In this document: positions 1-11,527 of the stretch, in pieces
Layout of the letters: every line of letters starts with the position of its first letter
Position numbering within the stretch: position 1 is the first letter of the stretch
NCBI GenBank assembly: GCA_031763025.1
Contig: JASSKH010000007.1
Location: 12,940,454 to 13,004,453, forward strand
Origin: Macrocystis pyrifera
Taxonomy: Eukaryota > Sar > Phaeophyceae > Laminariales > Laminariaceae
Direction of reading: 5' to 3'
Length of the DNA stretch: 64,000 nt
Translations under genes and position numbers: made by a program
Notes under the pieces: generated by a model
The model's database searches: none
The model's input: the letters and a program-made list of their open reading frames with translations, nothing else
What the model was told of the DNA's origin: nothing

Positions 1-430
1 ACGCTCGATCTCGACAGAGACTCAGCCCACGGGCAACCCGCGCGGTGGCGGGAAAGATCAACTAGTATAAATGACGGGCTCGAAGAAATGAGGTGGATGA
101 ATGCTCTAGGGGGCAAGAGCTTGCCGGCGGCGTCCAACGGTATCCTCCCAAACCTGAAAAGAAGCCCTTTTTTTGCCATTCGACACGTTTGTTGTACTGT
201 AAAAGACCTGCTCGTGCGACGATAGACGATAGGCGATAGACGCTCGATCTCGACAGAGACTCAGCCCACGGGCACCCCGCTCGGTGGCGGGAAAGATCAA
301 CTAGTATAGATGACGGGATCGAAGAAATGAGGTGGATGCATGCTCTAGGGGGCAAGAGCTTGCCGGCGGCGTCCTACGGTATCCTCCCAAACCTGAAAAA
401 AAAGCCCATTTTCTGCCATTCGAGACAGAT
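1..430. repeat. Direct tandem duplication, period about 239 bp
   Basis: The segment beginning ACGCTCGATCTCGACAGAGA at position 1 recurs at position 240 with few substitutions and stays alignable for about 190 bp, through the shared TAGGGGGCAAGAGCTTGCC block to the CTGCCATTCG-like end. No recognisable gene is present. The open frames on both strands simply read through the repeat. Confidence 0.85.
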
Positions 431-519
431 ACAGCAGTAGTAGTACTTGTAGATAATGTTTTTCATCTATTTCGTGCACACCAGCGGCCAATGCGCTGCA
501 CTGAGCGTGGGACCCAAGC

Positions 520-736
520 ATCTGAGCCAACTCTTGTATTCATCGCCACCCGTGCACAACAAGACAGCACTACAGCAGTAGCAGGCACCTGGTCTGGTGT
601 ATAGACGTCTCCTCAACTCGGTATGGGCGTACGGGCGTCTGAGCCAACTCTTGTATTCATCGCCACCCTTGCACAACAAGACGGCACTACAGCAGTAGCA
701 GGGACCTGGTCTGGTGTATAGACGTCTCCCCAACTC
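520..736. repeat. Direct tandem duplication, period 117 bp
   Basis: GAGCCAACTCTTGTATTCAT occurs at 524 and again at 641, and both units run on to GTATAGACGTCTCC(T/C)CAACTC. The unit contains the TACAGCAGTA motif that recurs across the window. Downstream, to about 850, is a degenerate TGGTATGGTATATGGGA minisatellite. Confidence 0.85.
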
Positions 737-1059
737 GGTATGGGATATGGGACATATTGGTGGTATGGTATATGGGATATGTTGGTGGTATGGTATATGG
801 GAATATGGGAAAACCGCCGCATGTGGTATGGTATGTGTTGACGGTATGGTACGGCAAAAACACAGTATATGGTAAGTTACGTTAGCGGTAGGTACCATGG
901 TACGATGTCGTGGATGTATTATATGGCTAAATTTGCCTGGTATGATATGTTTCAGTATATAAGGTCCGTAAGGGTCGAATACGTCGTACGAATATCATCT
1001 ATTTGTATCGAGCTTATATATCGGCCATTGGAAAGTGTTCGAAAATATAAGCCTTGCGG

Positions 1060-1093
<34 letters not shown>

Positions 1094-1096
1094 AGA
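1060..1096. repeat. (ACAG)n microsatellite
   Basis: An uninterrupted run of GACAGACAGACA units. Simple sequence only. Confidence 0.9.
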
Positions 1097-1625
1097 TTTG
1101 CATTTACCAAAACAGAGACTCAGTTCTACAAACTGAGAATAGCACCCATCTAAGACCATGTCTCGCGCCCATTTCGTGCTTTTCCTTGCATTGATAGCTA
1201 TGTCTCGCGCCCATTCCGTGTCTTTCCTTGCATTGATTCACAGAGAAACCAAACTTATCTATCTGTCGTCCGTCTCCCAACCGAGCAGCGAATGGCCGAT
1301 GACAATGTCTGCTGCCCTCGTTTTTTTTTTTTTCATTGTCGTCAGTTTTTTTCCTCTGCACTTGCTGTACACTATACAGTATGGGCCCGCCAACAAGAAC
1401 CACGTACTCGTAATCTGGGCAAGCCTGAGATTCTCATTGGGGCGCCATCTTCAAACAACCTTGAGCATAGGTTATTATATAGAATTTTGTGTAGAGCTCA
1501 CCACTGAGCCGTTTTCTTGGCCTAATTTTCTTGGCGTTCTCCAAAAGTGAGCATTGTGTTCTTTTTGGGCATTTTCTTATTGGCGGGCCTATACTATAAT
1601 GAAGTCCCAAAAGGGTTATGAGATG

Positions 1626-1743
1626 TTACGGGGGACCATAGTAAATACCTGGTAGGACCTACGGTACACACACAAATCTATCATATTTAATTTCCCTATT
1701 TTTGCTAATAATATTTGGTCCTATTTACTATGGTCCCCCGTAA
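1626..1743. mobile_element. MITE family 1 copy (TTACGGGGG palindrome)
   Basis: A short palindromic element with ends TTACGGGGGACCATAGTAAA and its reverse complement, and an AT-rich centre. At least 16 full or partial copies lie in the window, typically 105-118 bp. No coding capacity, so it would need a transposase from elsewhere. This copy carries an extra CCTGGTA relative to the other copies, immediately inside the left arm. Confidence 0.85.
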
Positions 1744-2139
1744 CAGTTCCCTCGCCTCACCTTTTCTAGCGTCACCATTGCGGTGGTGCACGTTGTTTAT
1801 ACTACCAATAGTAGAGAGGTAAACAAGGCAAGAGGCGGCCTCATAATGAGGCAAGGCCGTGTGGGTCCGAAGAAAACAAGCGAAAACACGCACACTCGCA
1901 CGAAATCCCGCCGCACTCTTAAACACACCACCAAAACCACAAAGCTACAGCATCCCGGCGACCGCGACAGCTTCAAGACGGCGTGCGAGGAGACACGCCC
2001 TATGAGGTAGCCCATCAGGCTTGCAAGCGTCTATAGACCCCGTATATATATAGCTCTCGCAATCAGTGATATAGACCGCCTACAGACAGCACACAGACAG
2101 ACAGACGACCTACAGTAACTGCAATTAAATAGTGGAAGT

Positions 2140-2480
2140 GTTATGGTACCGCTTTGAATGGCGTAGAAAGGGCGGTAATTACCGGGGGGTACATATGTTG
2201 GGGATCGTATTTTAGTACTTGGGAGGCGTATCATAGACGGAAACCAGGGGTTTCCAGCGAGGCAAAACCAGCATCCCGTCAGTGTGTCCGTCGTGCTCTA
2301 ATGGAACAATAAAAAACTGCTCTTCTTCTATCTCTAAGGAATCAAAACACGTGAGTAATAACAAGCGCCTGCTCAATAGGCAAACCTGGCACAGGGATAC
2401 TCTGTGTCCCAACCTGACCGTACTACACTTGGCGTCGACGGCAGAACAGGGCGTGAGTTCGAATCTCACGTCCACCGTGA
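2140..2480. repeat. Dispersed repeat, partner at 47875-48130
   Basis: This segment and 47875-48130 share an ordered set of blocks: TTATGGTAC(C/T)GCTT, TAGTACTTGGGA(G/A)GCGT, CCAGCGAGGCA, TTCTTCTATCTCT and CACACGTGAGT-like sequence. The similarity is patchy, as for an old element. No open frame is shared. At 2453-2476 a tRNA-like T arm (GTGAG-TTCGAAT-CTCAC) is present without a matching tRNA body. Confidence 0.6.
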
Positions 2481-2690
2481 AAAACGGTTTTGAAAGAAAA
2501 TTAAATTTCCCCATGTAAAAAAACGGAAAACTATCTGGATCCCTAGAAATTGGAACCGCGTGTTGGTGACACGCGAGACCCGTACGTATATCCGGCCCGT
2601 TAGAAAGGTATCTGTGTTCAAGGCTCACTCTGGGTAGGCGACTGGATAACCTTTTACCAGTAGCCCAACGGACTAAGACCTTAACAAACG

Positions 2691-2772
2691 GCGTCGACGG
2701 CAGGATTCGAGCACGCGCGTGAAATCACATTGGGTTTCGAACCCATTCCCTTGAACCACTCGAGCACGTACT
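2691..2772 (-). pseudogene. tRNA-Ser(CGA)-like sequence, degenerate
   Basis: The minus strand reads like a tRNA-Ser. There is a CGAGTGGTT D arm, an anticodon loop TTCGAAA giving CGA, a long variable arm (GTGA/TCAC), a TCGAATC T loop and a 3' CGTCGACG. The 5' acceptor half does not pair with the 3' half, the T stem is disrupted, and the top anticodon-stem pair is A-A. I read it as a pseudogene or the head of a tRNA-derived short retroposon. The 3' block GCGTCGACGGCAG also occurs 259 bp away, at 2432. Confidence 0.5.
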
Positions 2773-3103
2773 TCACCGGATACTCTATACCAGGAATAGA
2801 TATTCGTACGTATCTCTCAGAAGTATCACACGCAAGCTTACAAAGAAGACGAGTTTCGACGAAATCCTCGATCTCCCAGCTCGAGCTTCAAAATCAATAA
2901 ATATGTATATGTACTTCGTGCGGAGCATTTGTTGTAGCTATCATTATAGCCGTTTCGCTCAAACGTATCTAGAAGAAGGGCAATGAATCTATTAATAGAA
3001 GAAGGCAGGCGTCTATATTGACAGCAGGTTCGCTCAATCTACGTAGCAGTCAGTTATATTAACAGTGTACCACTGCACAAGCTCTATTCTCCACTTCGCA
3101 ATA

Positions 3104-3551
3104 CTATTGTTGACCATCTCCGCCGCTGCCACCGCTGCCGTCGCCCCTACCACCGTCCCTGCCGCTGCCGCTACCCCCATGGATGCCGCGGCCGCCGCCC
3201 TCAAAGCTGCTAGGTCCGCGCTTGCTTTTCTTGGCCGGTGGATTCTTCGCTGCAGGTGAGAGTGCTGACCCCCCCCCCGCCTCGGCCTCGAGCAGAACGG
3301 CCGTGTGGGCGTTAAGACGTGTCGTCGTCGTCGCCGTCGTCGTCGTCTTACTGCTCTGGCCCTTGCTCCAGTCCTTTCCCTCGGTGTTGTTGCTGTTTTT
3401 GCTCTTGTGCTTGCCCTTGGTCTTGTTCTTATTGCTGCTGCTCTTGCTTAAGGTGTTACTATTGTTGTTGTTGTTGGTGGTGGCGGTAGTGGTGGCTTTG
3501 TGGCTGTTGACCTTGCTGCTGTTGTTGCGGTTCTTCCTGTTGTTGTTGTTG

Positions 3552-3582
<31 letters not shown>

Positions 3583-3991
3583 CGCCTTGGTCTGGTTCGA
3601 CCGACCTCGAGAAGCTCAAGGCCGTCACCGACGACAAGGCAAGCGCGGCGAGCGACGACGTGTCCAGCCGAGACAGTACTGGAGTTAAGGTTAATGCCGA
3701 TGTTGACGTTGATGTTGACTGTGATGTTGAAGTAAATGTTGATGCTGACGTTGAAGTTGATGCTGATGTTGATATCGATGTTGATTGTGGTGGTGGTGGT
3801 GGTAGTGGTGATGATGATGGAAATATAAGAGAAGTAGGAGAAGGAGGACTAGGTAGACGTGGGCGCAGAAGGAGAGAAGCACTCGAGCTTGGCGGTGGCG
3901 ATGGTGGCAGTGGTGGCGGTGGTGGCGGTGGTAGCGGTTCTCGCGGCGCGTCGTACGTTACCCCGCAAACCAGGAGGCTTTTGGCGACGTC
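3104..3991 (-). CDS. TSEN2: TSEN2 terminal exon with low-complexity tail
   Basis: The acceptor CTTGCTGCAG precedes GAC at 3991, phase 0. The exon opens with DVAKSLLVCGVTYDAPREP, carrying the catalytic Lys, then Pro-, Ser/Thr-, Asn- and Lys-rich stretches, and ends at a TAG (3104-3106). Known Sen2 proteins usually end within about 50 residues of this Lys, so most of the 295 residues are lineage-specific. The opposite strand also stays open because of the codon repeats; the conserved start fixes the strand. Confidence 0.85.
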
Positions 3992-6441
3992 CTGCAGCAA
4001 GGAACCGGAAACATAACAAAAACGTTGTTTGAACATCGCGTATTAATTAATCAAACAGGAACAGGTAGGTAGGGAGGGATGGGGGGGGTGGGGAGGGGAA
4101 TGAGGGAGGAACGGGGCATCCAGACAAAGACGTGTTTGTGTTAGCGCTAACGTTCACCCTTCTGAATCCCCAAGCTCAAAGGGAAAGGTAAAGTACGTTC
4201 CGTTTCGGCCACGGTTGTCACACCCGAGGGGCTTCACGGTCTCAGGGCATACGTTTCCTCTACCCCCCGCCCGCCCCCTTCCCGAGGACGCTCGTCTCCC
4301 TAATCTGGCAAGCCGTTACATTACGGTCGGCAACTTGTGTTTCCTTTTTTCTCTAGAAATAACCTACACCTTGTACTTAGTACGTACAATGCAAAACATG
4401 TCAGCTGTGACGTCGATTAAAATACATGTTCGATACCAGAACTCTGTACCTTAACGTTGAAGCGCTGGTAGATGTTGTTTTAGGTACGTAGGTCGCGTAC
4501 GGTCCATAAAAACCTTCCTTGTAGGATATACTGTATACATTAGTGTTGTTGTCTTTGTTTTCGTTGCTGTTGTCGTCGTTGTTGCTATATATTTGTTGCC
4601 GAAATCGCGGTTGTTCTTTGTGGTTCTTCCTGTTCCCACATGAGCTCAATGCCTCAATATTGCTCATGGACAGTGACTCTCCCCGCTTGACGAATGAACA
4701 GCAACACCACTGCCTCAACCCGGGGCTCTCACCGGCATCAGTCTCGTCACGGTCTTGATGTGACTCCACGAATCCCCCACCCCCTCCCCACCAACGCCTC
4801 CATCACCACCACCACCACCACCACCACACCCATGACGTGCACGCAGTAACGGGAGTGGCACTCGTCCGGCGCTCCCTCGTAGAGTACGTAGTGCGCCCCA
4901 TACTTGTGGCCCGCCTGCACGGTGAAGCTGCGGCGTGTCAGACCAATTTTACGCGCGAGGGGAGGGGGTTCGGGGGTTAGAGATTAGAGTAGGCGGGGAG
5001 GTTGGGGGTTGGGGGAGCAAGAGGGGCCTGGGGTTGGAGGTTTACGGGTTGGGGTCGAGGGAGATGGGTCGGGGGGTGGCGGATTGGGGTGGCGGATTGG
5101 GGTGGCGGATTGGGGTGGTGGGTTGGGGGGGGTTGGGGGTCGTGGGCTGGGGGGCTTGGGTTGGGGGTGGCGGGTCGGTGGTCGGGGTTCGGGGATGCGG
5201 GGTCGGGGGTTGGGGGTGGCGGGTCGGAGGTTGGGGGTTTGAGGCTGAAGGTTGCGACTGAAGGTTGCGGCTGGGCGGGGCGGGGGCAGGCGGGGGACGT
5301 GGACGTCTGCAACAGGAAGGGCAAAGCGTGGTGGTTTAACGCACAATCGAACAGAAACTGAGCTCGTTTTTCTCTCGGGCGGATGAGATCATGCATGCTG
5401 AATCTGTATGATAGCCGCGAGTATTCACTAGTGCTGCTGATATTGCCTGCCGTGCCCCTGTTAGCCGCCAAGGCCTTCAGCTTTGTCGCAACGGCTCCCT
5501 TCGACCGTGACGGAATCGAGTCCCAGATTATGAGAACGGCACAAAACAAGTGCGGAGACGCAGGATTCTCCGAGGTCGTGATGAGGCGATCGTCGCCTGA
5601 TGCACGAAATAATGGCTGACGTATGGGTAACTTTTAAATTTGAGTAAACATCAGAAATAATGAATCAAGTCACGCCACTGCGGGGACGGGGGGGTCGGTA
5701 GCAAGCGGATCAAAAGAGCGCCCGGTCAAATACAAAAAAAATACGACTTGCTCGTTCGGCGCTATCCATGGACTGAACACGAGAGCAACTCGCCGCGCCG
5801 AAAAAAAATCGTTTGTAGAACTGTACCGTATATCACACAGCACCGTGACGTATCGTAACGTATCACACTGCTGTACGGTACTGTATCACACCGCATTGTG
5901 CGTACCATACACCGCGATGCGACGCACCGTACCGAACCATACCACACCGCACTTTGCCCTACCGTACCGCCCGCACCGTACCGTATTATACGGGCCGTAC
6001 CATACCGTACATACTGTACAGTATCATACCATACTTGACCGTACGGTACCATCGCCTCGCTCACTTTCTCGTCCGAAAATGTCGGTACACGGCAAACATG
6101 GCGGGAAAGTCCGGCCGCCGAGCGCAGCAATACCGCCACGCCTCGTCCACGCTCAACAATCCAGATGACCTCGGCCTTGACTTTAACGATGACAACGGCG
6201 AGAGCGCCGCGCTTTCGAAGTCGGAATCATTGGCTCCATCGCTTGGCTGGTGGTGGTGGTGGCTGTGGCTGTGGCTGTGGTGATGGTGTTGGTGGTCTTG
6301 ATGATCATGGTGGTCGAGGTGCGGGAGATGAAGAGGGGTCGATTTCTCCTCAACGGCACGTTCCGCTGTCGGCGGCCGAAGGGCATCCACGCCTGCGACG
6401 GCCAACTTTAGACACTCGTCTACGTGCGTTAGGTAAAAGGC
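3104..6441 (-). CDS. TSEN2: tRNA-splicing endonuclease catalytic subunit Sen2 (5' exons not found)
   Basis: Sen2 is one of two catalytic subunits of the endonuclease that excises introns from pre-tRNA; it cuts the 5' splice site. Three exons join in phase: 6441-6065, 4927-4733 and 3991-3104 (TAG stop). The first gives AFYLTHVDECLKLAVAGVDA, a His-rich linker, then SVDEAWRYCCARRPDFPAMF and AVYRHFRTR. The second gives NFTVQAGHKYGAHYVLYEG followed by ECHSRYCVHV, and later WSHIKTVTRLMP. The third starts DVAKSLLVCGVTYD. The catalytic triad is visible: Tyr of VLYEG, His of CHSRY eight residues later as in human TSEN2, and Lys of DVAK. After the catalytic core there is an unusual 280-residue Pro/Ser/Asn/Lys-rich tail. 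The N-terminal region and start codon should lie above 6441 but were not recognised. Family assignment is firm. Confidence 0.9.
4733..4927 (-). CDS. TSEN2: TSEN2 catalytic exon (Tyr/His)
   Basis: The acceptor ACACGCCGCAG precedes CTTCACC, and the donor is CCG|GTGAGA. The first half encodes the Tyr/His catalytic core. The second half, WSHIKTVTRLMP, is in a different frame, and a (GTG)n run at 4799-4826 lies between. Either a very short intron is removed (32 nt with donor GTGTGG and acceptor GATGGAG, or 53 nt with donor GTCATG; both restore phase) or the microsatellite length is wrong in the assembly. Confidence 0.8.
4960..5290. repeat. TSEN2: G-rich minisatellite in TSEN2 intron
   Basis: Degenerate units such as GGTGGCGGATTGGG and GGTTGGGGGT on the plus strand (C-rich on the gene strand). 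The open frames on both strands here are products of the repeat. The rest of this intron, to 6064, holds a degenerate ACCGTACC repeat at about 5830-6050. Confidence 0.85.
6065..6441 (-). CDS. TSEN2: TSEN2 upstream exon
   Basis: The acceptor is GCGCGCGTAG (a TAG acceptor) before GCCTTTTACC, and the donor is AGAAA|GTGAGC, phase 2. Joined to the next exon it reads RHFRTRNFTVQAGHKYG without a break, which is the strongest support for this model. A His/Ser/Asp-rich linker separates the two conserved blocks. Confidence 0.85.
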
Positions 6442-7141
6442 CTACGCGCGCGCGACACCAGGAAGGGGGGGCGGGGGGGGGGGGGGGTGGAGGATGGGAG
6501 GGGAGGGGCGGTGAGTGTCAGCAACAGCAGAGGTATCGACTTTTTCGTTGAAGGTGACATTTAATGTAGACATACGGCAGAAACTTGTTGACCCTTCACA
6601 CAAACGATGACAATTTGGGCACTCTAGAGGGTAAACATGGCGGAAACAAACGTCGACTACAACGGCGTTGGTGACACGAAACAGTAGAAGCAGTTGCAAA
6701 GAGGATAACACGTCATAGTGGCAGCAGTAGCAGCAGCAACAGTAGTACTACTACTAGTGGTAGTAGTAATGGTGGTAGTGAATAAGCATTTCGGCCTGCT
6801 GGAGTAGGGGATGACACATAAAATGTCCCAACTGAGCTATACGACACGCTTTCGCTGCGTGACTTTTACTCGAGCGACATGCGCACTTTCACCATAGAGG
6901 CGGGGTGAAAAACCACAATCATGTAGGGCTGTGAGTTGGCTGACAATAAAGAAGTCAACGACTTAATAATACTTTTGTTGGCTAGGCATCACAATAAGTT
7001 GCGTTCGGATATTTGCAGAGTTCCGCGTCTTCAGCGGTATCTGACTTGGCGCCTTTGAGGCTCGAAGTGTGTCTATTATATTTATGAATCCTAAGTCAGA
7101 TACAGTAGTTGGCTTACTTTTTCGCCATCCAATTACTACCA

Positions 7142-7247
7142 TTACGGGGGACCATAGTAAGTAGGACCAAATATTGTTCGTAAAAAAAAGGGAAATATAT
7201 ACGTTTTTGTGTGTACCGTAGATCCTATTTACTATGGTCCCCTGTAA
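7142..7247. mobile_element. MITE family 1 copy
   Basis: Arms TTACGGGGGACC and GGTCCCCTGTAA around an AT-rich centre, 106 bp. Confidence 0.85.
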
Positions 7248-9075
7248 TACCAGTGAAGCCCAGCCAAGTCACACCCTACTGATCAATACCAGTGTGTATT
7301 TTTCGTCCAGTACACCTGAGGCCCAAAAGGGTTCACAACAGAACCTTCCCCACCTCTTCCAACGACAGCTGCAAAAGGCATCTCCGTTGCTGGTCCGCCG
7401 AGTTAGATTGCTCCAGCTGCGATGTCGACGGCGCCCGCCGAGGAGGGACCTATCTGCGTCGAGATGAGAAAAACAACGCAGCGCAAAAAAATTCCGGCAT
7501 CTGATTGGTCAACACACCGGGAACTGATGAACGAGAAAAACAAACAACCCACTACCTCCGATGTATCTATTAAATAGCGTAGAGACGATTGTTGTGGCAT
7601 CTCCGTATCCCCTCTATTTGACACGGAGGCGTTACCGCTCCTCCGAAGGAGAAACCACGCGCCCCTTGTCGTCAGAAGACATCTGGGCGACGCCAGAACT
7701 ACGCTAACAATTGCCACGTGTGAGCGGTCAAGCAGAACCAGATATAACCTACGTGGCAGCAGTATATGGTGGGATCCGTCCCACGCTGCCTCATCGTATT
7801 CTGGTGCAACTACTGCACTCCCTTTTAGGGGACAAACCACTTAAAATTATACTATGAAAAAGACGAAGGCGCGATAAATTTGTCTGTCATCTGATTGGTC
7901 GACCTACGGCGACTGGTGATGAGAAAAAAGTACGTCGAATATCTATTCGTGGGTCGAGGTGGACGCGCGCGCAAACAATTTTTAGCAACATCTGATTGGC
8001 TAAGGACTGTCAGGTGTCGCCGCAGCGATGGGCGAGAAAATCGAGAGCTCCTCGAACGAACCAAACCACGGCACCCAGAAGGCACGGCCACCAACCTGAG
8101 TCTGTGGGCACCTCTAAGTTTTTTTTGTTGTTGCGACCGGCAGAAAAGTGTGGCCACGAACCTACCGTAGCATTCGGTGGCCATTGTCCTGCATGCCCAT
8201 CAGTAGGCTGCAACGCGAATCACGCGCAAGAATCTGCGGTGCGGGTGGAGATCTCTGCATTTTTCCACCGCTTGGTTGTAAAGCATGACTGCAGTCTAAG
8301 CAATTCGTCGACGCCTTAACTCTAACCAGGTATATAGTTTGGGATCGGTAAGGCTCTTCTGCTGCCATCAGCCAGAGACTTTCACCCAGTCTACTTACTG
8401 TCTCCGCGTTGATTCGAGGGAAATCAACGCGGGGTCGGTAAGTACTGCTTTCCCTAACCGCTTCCTGCTCTTCTCGTGCTGCTGCATGGGCGCCGACGAT
8501 GGAGCTGGCATCGTCTTGCTTTTCCTGCACAGCCAGAAGGGTTCCTCCCGCCCCAGGGACGCCCTCCTTGCGTCCCCTGGTTTGGTTCCAAGACCTGGGC
8601 ACTACTCTGCCCGCAACTGTAAGGGTCACTTGGGTATCAATGTGACATCCAAAACGTTGCCTATATTACCGGACGGAAGGGTACTCGTATGTGGCAAGCT
8701 GTTGAAATATGAAGAATACGGAGTCCACAACATCCCCCGCCGCTAGCTGGAGAGACTGGTAGCGTTACGATCAGTGTCCGATCGAAACCCACGGAGAGAA
8801 TGGTGCGCAGTAGGATAGTATTGCCCTTGTTGGGGTCGACAATATGCTACATGCCGCAGCCTCGAAGCAAAACATTTCGCATACTTTGGGATCCCGGTGA
8901 TGGCCGCCACAGGCTACCACAGCCACCCTTGCCCTTGGGGAAGAAACCCAGCTGACGAGTGCAGGGGGGGGGCATCCGACACGGCGAGTGAGGGTTCTGC
9001 CTCTCCACCAAACATGGCGCATAGGAGCGTCTTTTTCGTCCTCCTCAACGAATTTGCTACCGAGCTTGTACCACG

Positions 9076-9144
9076 CTGGATGAAAGTGTAAGGAACGTCT
9101 GGTCTTCGTATTTATATCCCAGCGTTCCTTACACTTTCGTCCAG
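9076..9144. other. Long hairpin, 22-bp stem with one mismatch
   Basis: CTGGATGAAAGTGTAAGGAA is followed 25 nt after the stem by its inverted partner, ending ACACTTTCGTCCAG. The stem is 22 bp with one mismatch. It could be a tiny fold-back element or a small-RNA precursor; the sequence alone does not decide. Confidence 0.7.
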
Positions 9145-11420
9145 AGTAGTATTACGTAGGCTGGCAACTCCGCTGGGTAGCACCAGAGGATCAACAGCGC
9201 GATTGTTTTCATTTTTCTATGCAGCGGTACTCGGATCTTGTATCGCTTTTGTGTTGTAGTTGAGTTCCCCTGTAGCCTGTACTCGTATTAATAAGAGGAC
9301 TCTGTGCTACTACATAAATCGTAAGGCGACCTCCTGATATCGCGCGCTGCGCGGGCTTGGAGTTCCTCCAATCTTGGGCCATCTTGGAGTTGCACCAAGC
9401 AATCTCCAATTTCGGGCCATCTCGTGTGACTGCTGTGGTCGCCTTGATTTCTTCCCTCACTGGACGAACATTCTCACACTTGACTCAGCTCACATAGGAC
9501 TCACGACTAACGACGACTTTGCACTGCCGTGCAGAGCTTCGCGTACTGCACGTCGTATAACATCCAGCGTGCAAGAGCCAAGCCTGTTGTGAGAACAGTC
9601 GTATGTATACTCGTGGAGCTTACGCCTGTTCCCTGTTGTGTTACTCTGCGCCAGGTGCTGCTGCCGTGTGTACGTATCACAGCATCACGGGTATCCATGA
9701 CATACCGCTCATCATGATCTCGCTGTTGCGGTTGCAGACATGATTCTTCTCGCAAGGAAATATCAACATTTTCGGCATCCCAACTACTGTTTGGCGGCCT
9801 CTGCGAAACAGGCTGGTTGTACACCCGAACGGAACGACGCGACAATATGTACCATACAGAAGCAGCGTACGAGTACTACGAACTCACCTCCGTTACCTTT
9901 CCAAAGTGGCGGCTCAGGATGTCCCCAAGGCACCCACCCCCACCTTCTTCGCTGACAGAATAGCAGTCACGGTGAGGGTGATATCTGCTGCTACCGTCAC
10001 CACCTTGAGCGACAAAAATGACGTTCGCCACATCTCCGGATAGCAATGCCCTCAGCCAAACCATGTTGCATGTGGCTCCCCAGCAGTCCCTACACGGGGT
10101 AGAACCGGTGCTTGTGTTGTTGGTCGGAGCGGAGGGGATAGTTTTAAACGTTAGCCTTTGGAAGAACGCCTTTCCAAGACTTATAAATATTCTAATAGTG
10201 AGAGGAGGGGAAAAATGCGGAATTTCACAGCGCGGCAGTTGGTCACACGAGCTCTCCGCCTGCGCTGCAGGACCAGAAAGGCGATGATAAGCGCGATACG
10301 CTGGTGAGGACTCTTGTATTTTGAGCAAGCACTTTTTTGGCGCGTGCACGAAGGACAGATAGCAGTAGCAGTGTGCATGCATTTGCTCAATGTTCGAGAC
10401 ACGTTCGAGTGCAAAGTGAAAGACGATTTCACTGAATTCTGTATTTGATCACGGCAACTTTCGTTTTCTGTTATATGCTCCACACGGCATGTCGCGACCT
10501 ATATGGCCGCCCGACGCAGATTTCTGGCGCAGTGCGCACGGTGCACGCACACGAAGCCTTCGGCCGCCGCGCGATCCCGCGACTCCCAGTGTCTAGTCTC
10601 TCGCCACGACGAGTGCTCCTGCCGGGTAGAAACATCTGCTTTTGTTCCTTCCTGGCAACGAAGTCGCCCCCCCCAAGAAAAGATGATCAACACATAAAAC
10701 GAGACGATAGCACTGCTGTTGCTGCTATTAATACTGATGTGCCTCACTATCACTAATAATAATCTAATGATAATAATAAATGGCAAAAAGCAACAAGCGC
10801 TCAGATCCCCCGGAGCGCCGCACATGCCCGTCTTGGTTCACGAGGGATACCGATCATAGCCTCCATCATGAACCTTAGCGCATAGGATAGGGTGCTCCTA
10901 TTTATACACCCAACCCTACTACGTCGTCCTTTTCCTATCCAAGGTTCGCGCCACGAACGCGGCCGTGCGATTACGGTGTCGTATATATACGTATCATACC
11001 CGCTGGGTATACATACTCGTACATAGCAGTACCCCGTACGTACTGGTATCAGTACCTGGTACCAGGCGCACGACCGCAAACGGCCAACGGTCGTATATCA
11101 GATATACCAACCTTGTACAGCGGCAGGAAGGAGAGGAGGAGCGCGCGACAGCAGCGGTGCAGGTATCGCCATGCATGCTCGCGCGCTTGTCGTGCATGTC
11201 CTCTCGTTGCACTCCGGACATATCGGATCCAGCTATCGTGTACCGGGTATAACCCCGAACAACCCGCGCTGCTGCTGAGCTCCTGCTACTCGTGTGGCAC
11301 ATGCTGTATTTGATGATCGTCATTTGTTTTTTTTTCGACATGTTTCCACCCCCTCGGATAGATCATGTTGTACAGCAGCAGTAGCCAGTAGATCATCTGC
11401 AAGATAGATCATCTACATTA

Positions 11421-11527
11421 TTACTGGGGGATCATAGTAAATAGGACCAAATATTGTTAGTAAAAATAGGTAAATGTATAGGTTTTTGTGTGTACCGTAG
11501 GTCCTACTTACTATGGCCCCCCCGTAA
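11421..11527. mobile_element. MITE family 1 copy
   Basis: Arms TTACTGGGGGATC and GGCCCCCCCGTAA, same interior as the other copies, 107 bp. Confidence 0.8.

Larger units (their letters stand above)
1..3103. other. Non-coding region before TSEN2
   Basis: Apart from the tandem duplications, the MITE and the tRNA-like remnants, I see no conserved protein. The remaining frames are short and of mixed composition. The window edge may cut into a neighbouring gene, but nothing here supports one. Confidence 0.6.

Noticed and set aside
2404-2477. Plus-strand tRNA ending in a perfect T arm
   Set aside because: No D arm or complementary 5' acceptor is found upstream of the T arm.
3183-4016. 277-residue plus-strand frame rich in Leu and Val
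   Set aside because: It is the antisense of the TSEN2 terminal exon. The minus strand carries the conserved DVAKSLLVC block and matching splice sites.
8162-8629. 155-residue minus-strand frame
   Set aside because: Mixed composition but no recognisable domain. The opposite strand is equally open, and two small stem-loops suggest repeat DNA.
9876-10382. 168-residue minus-strand frame
   Set aside because: No family recognised and no splice context. The plus strand is also open over most of it.
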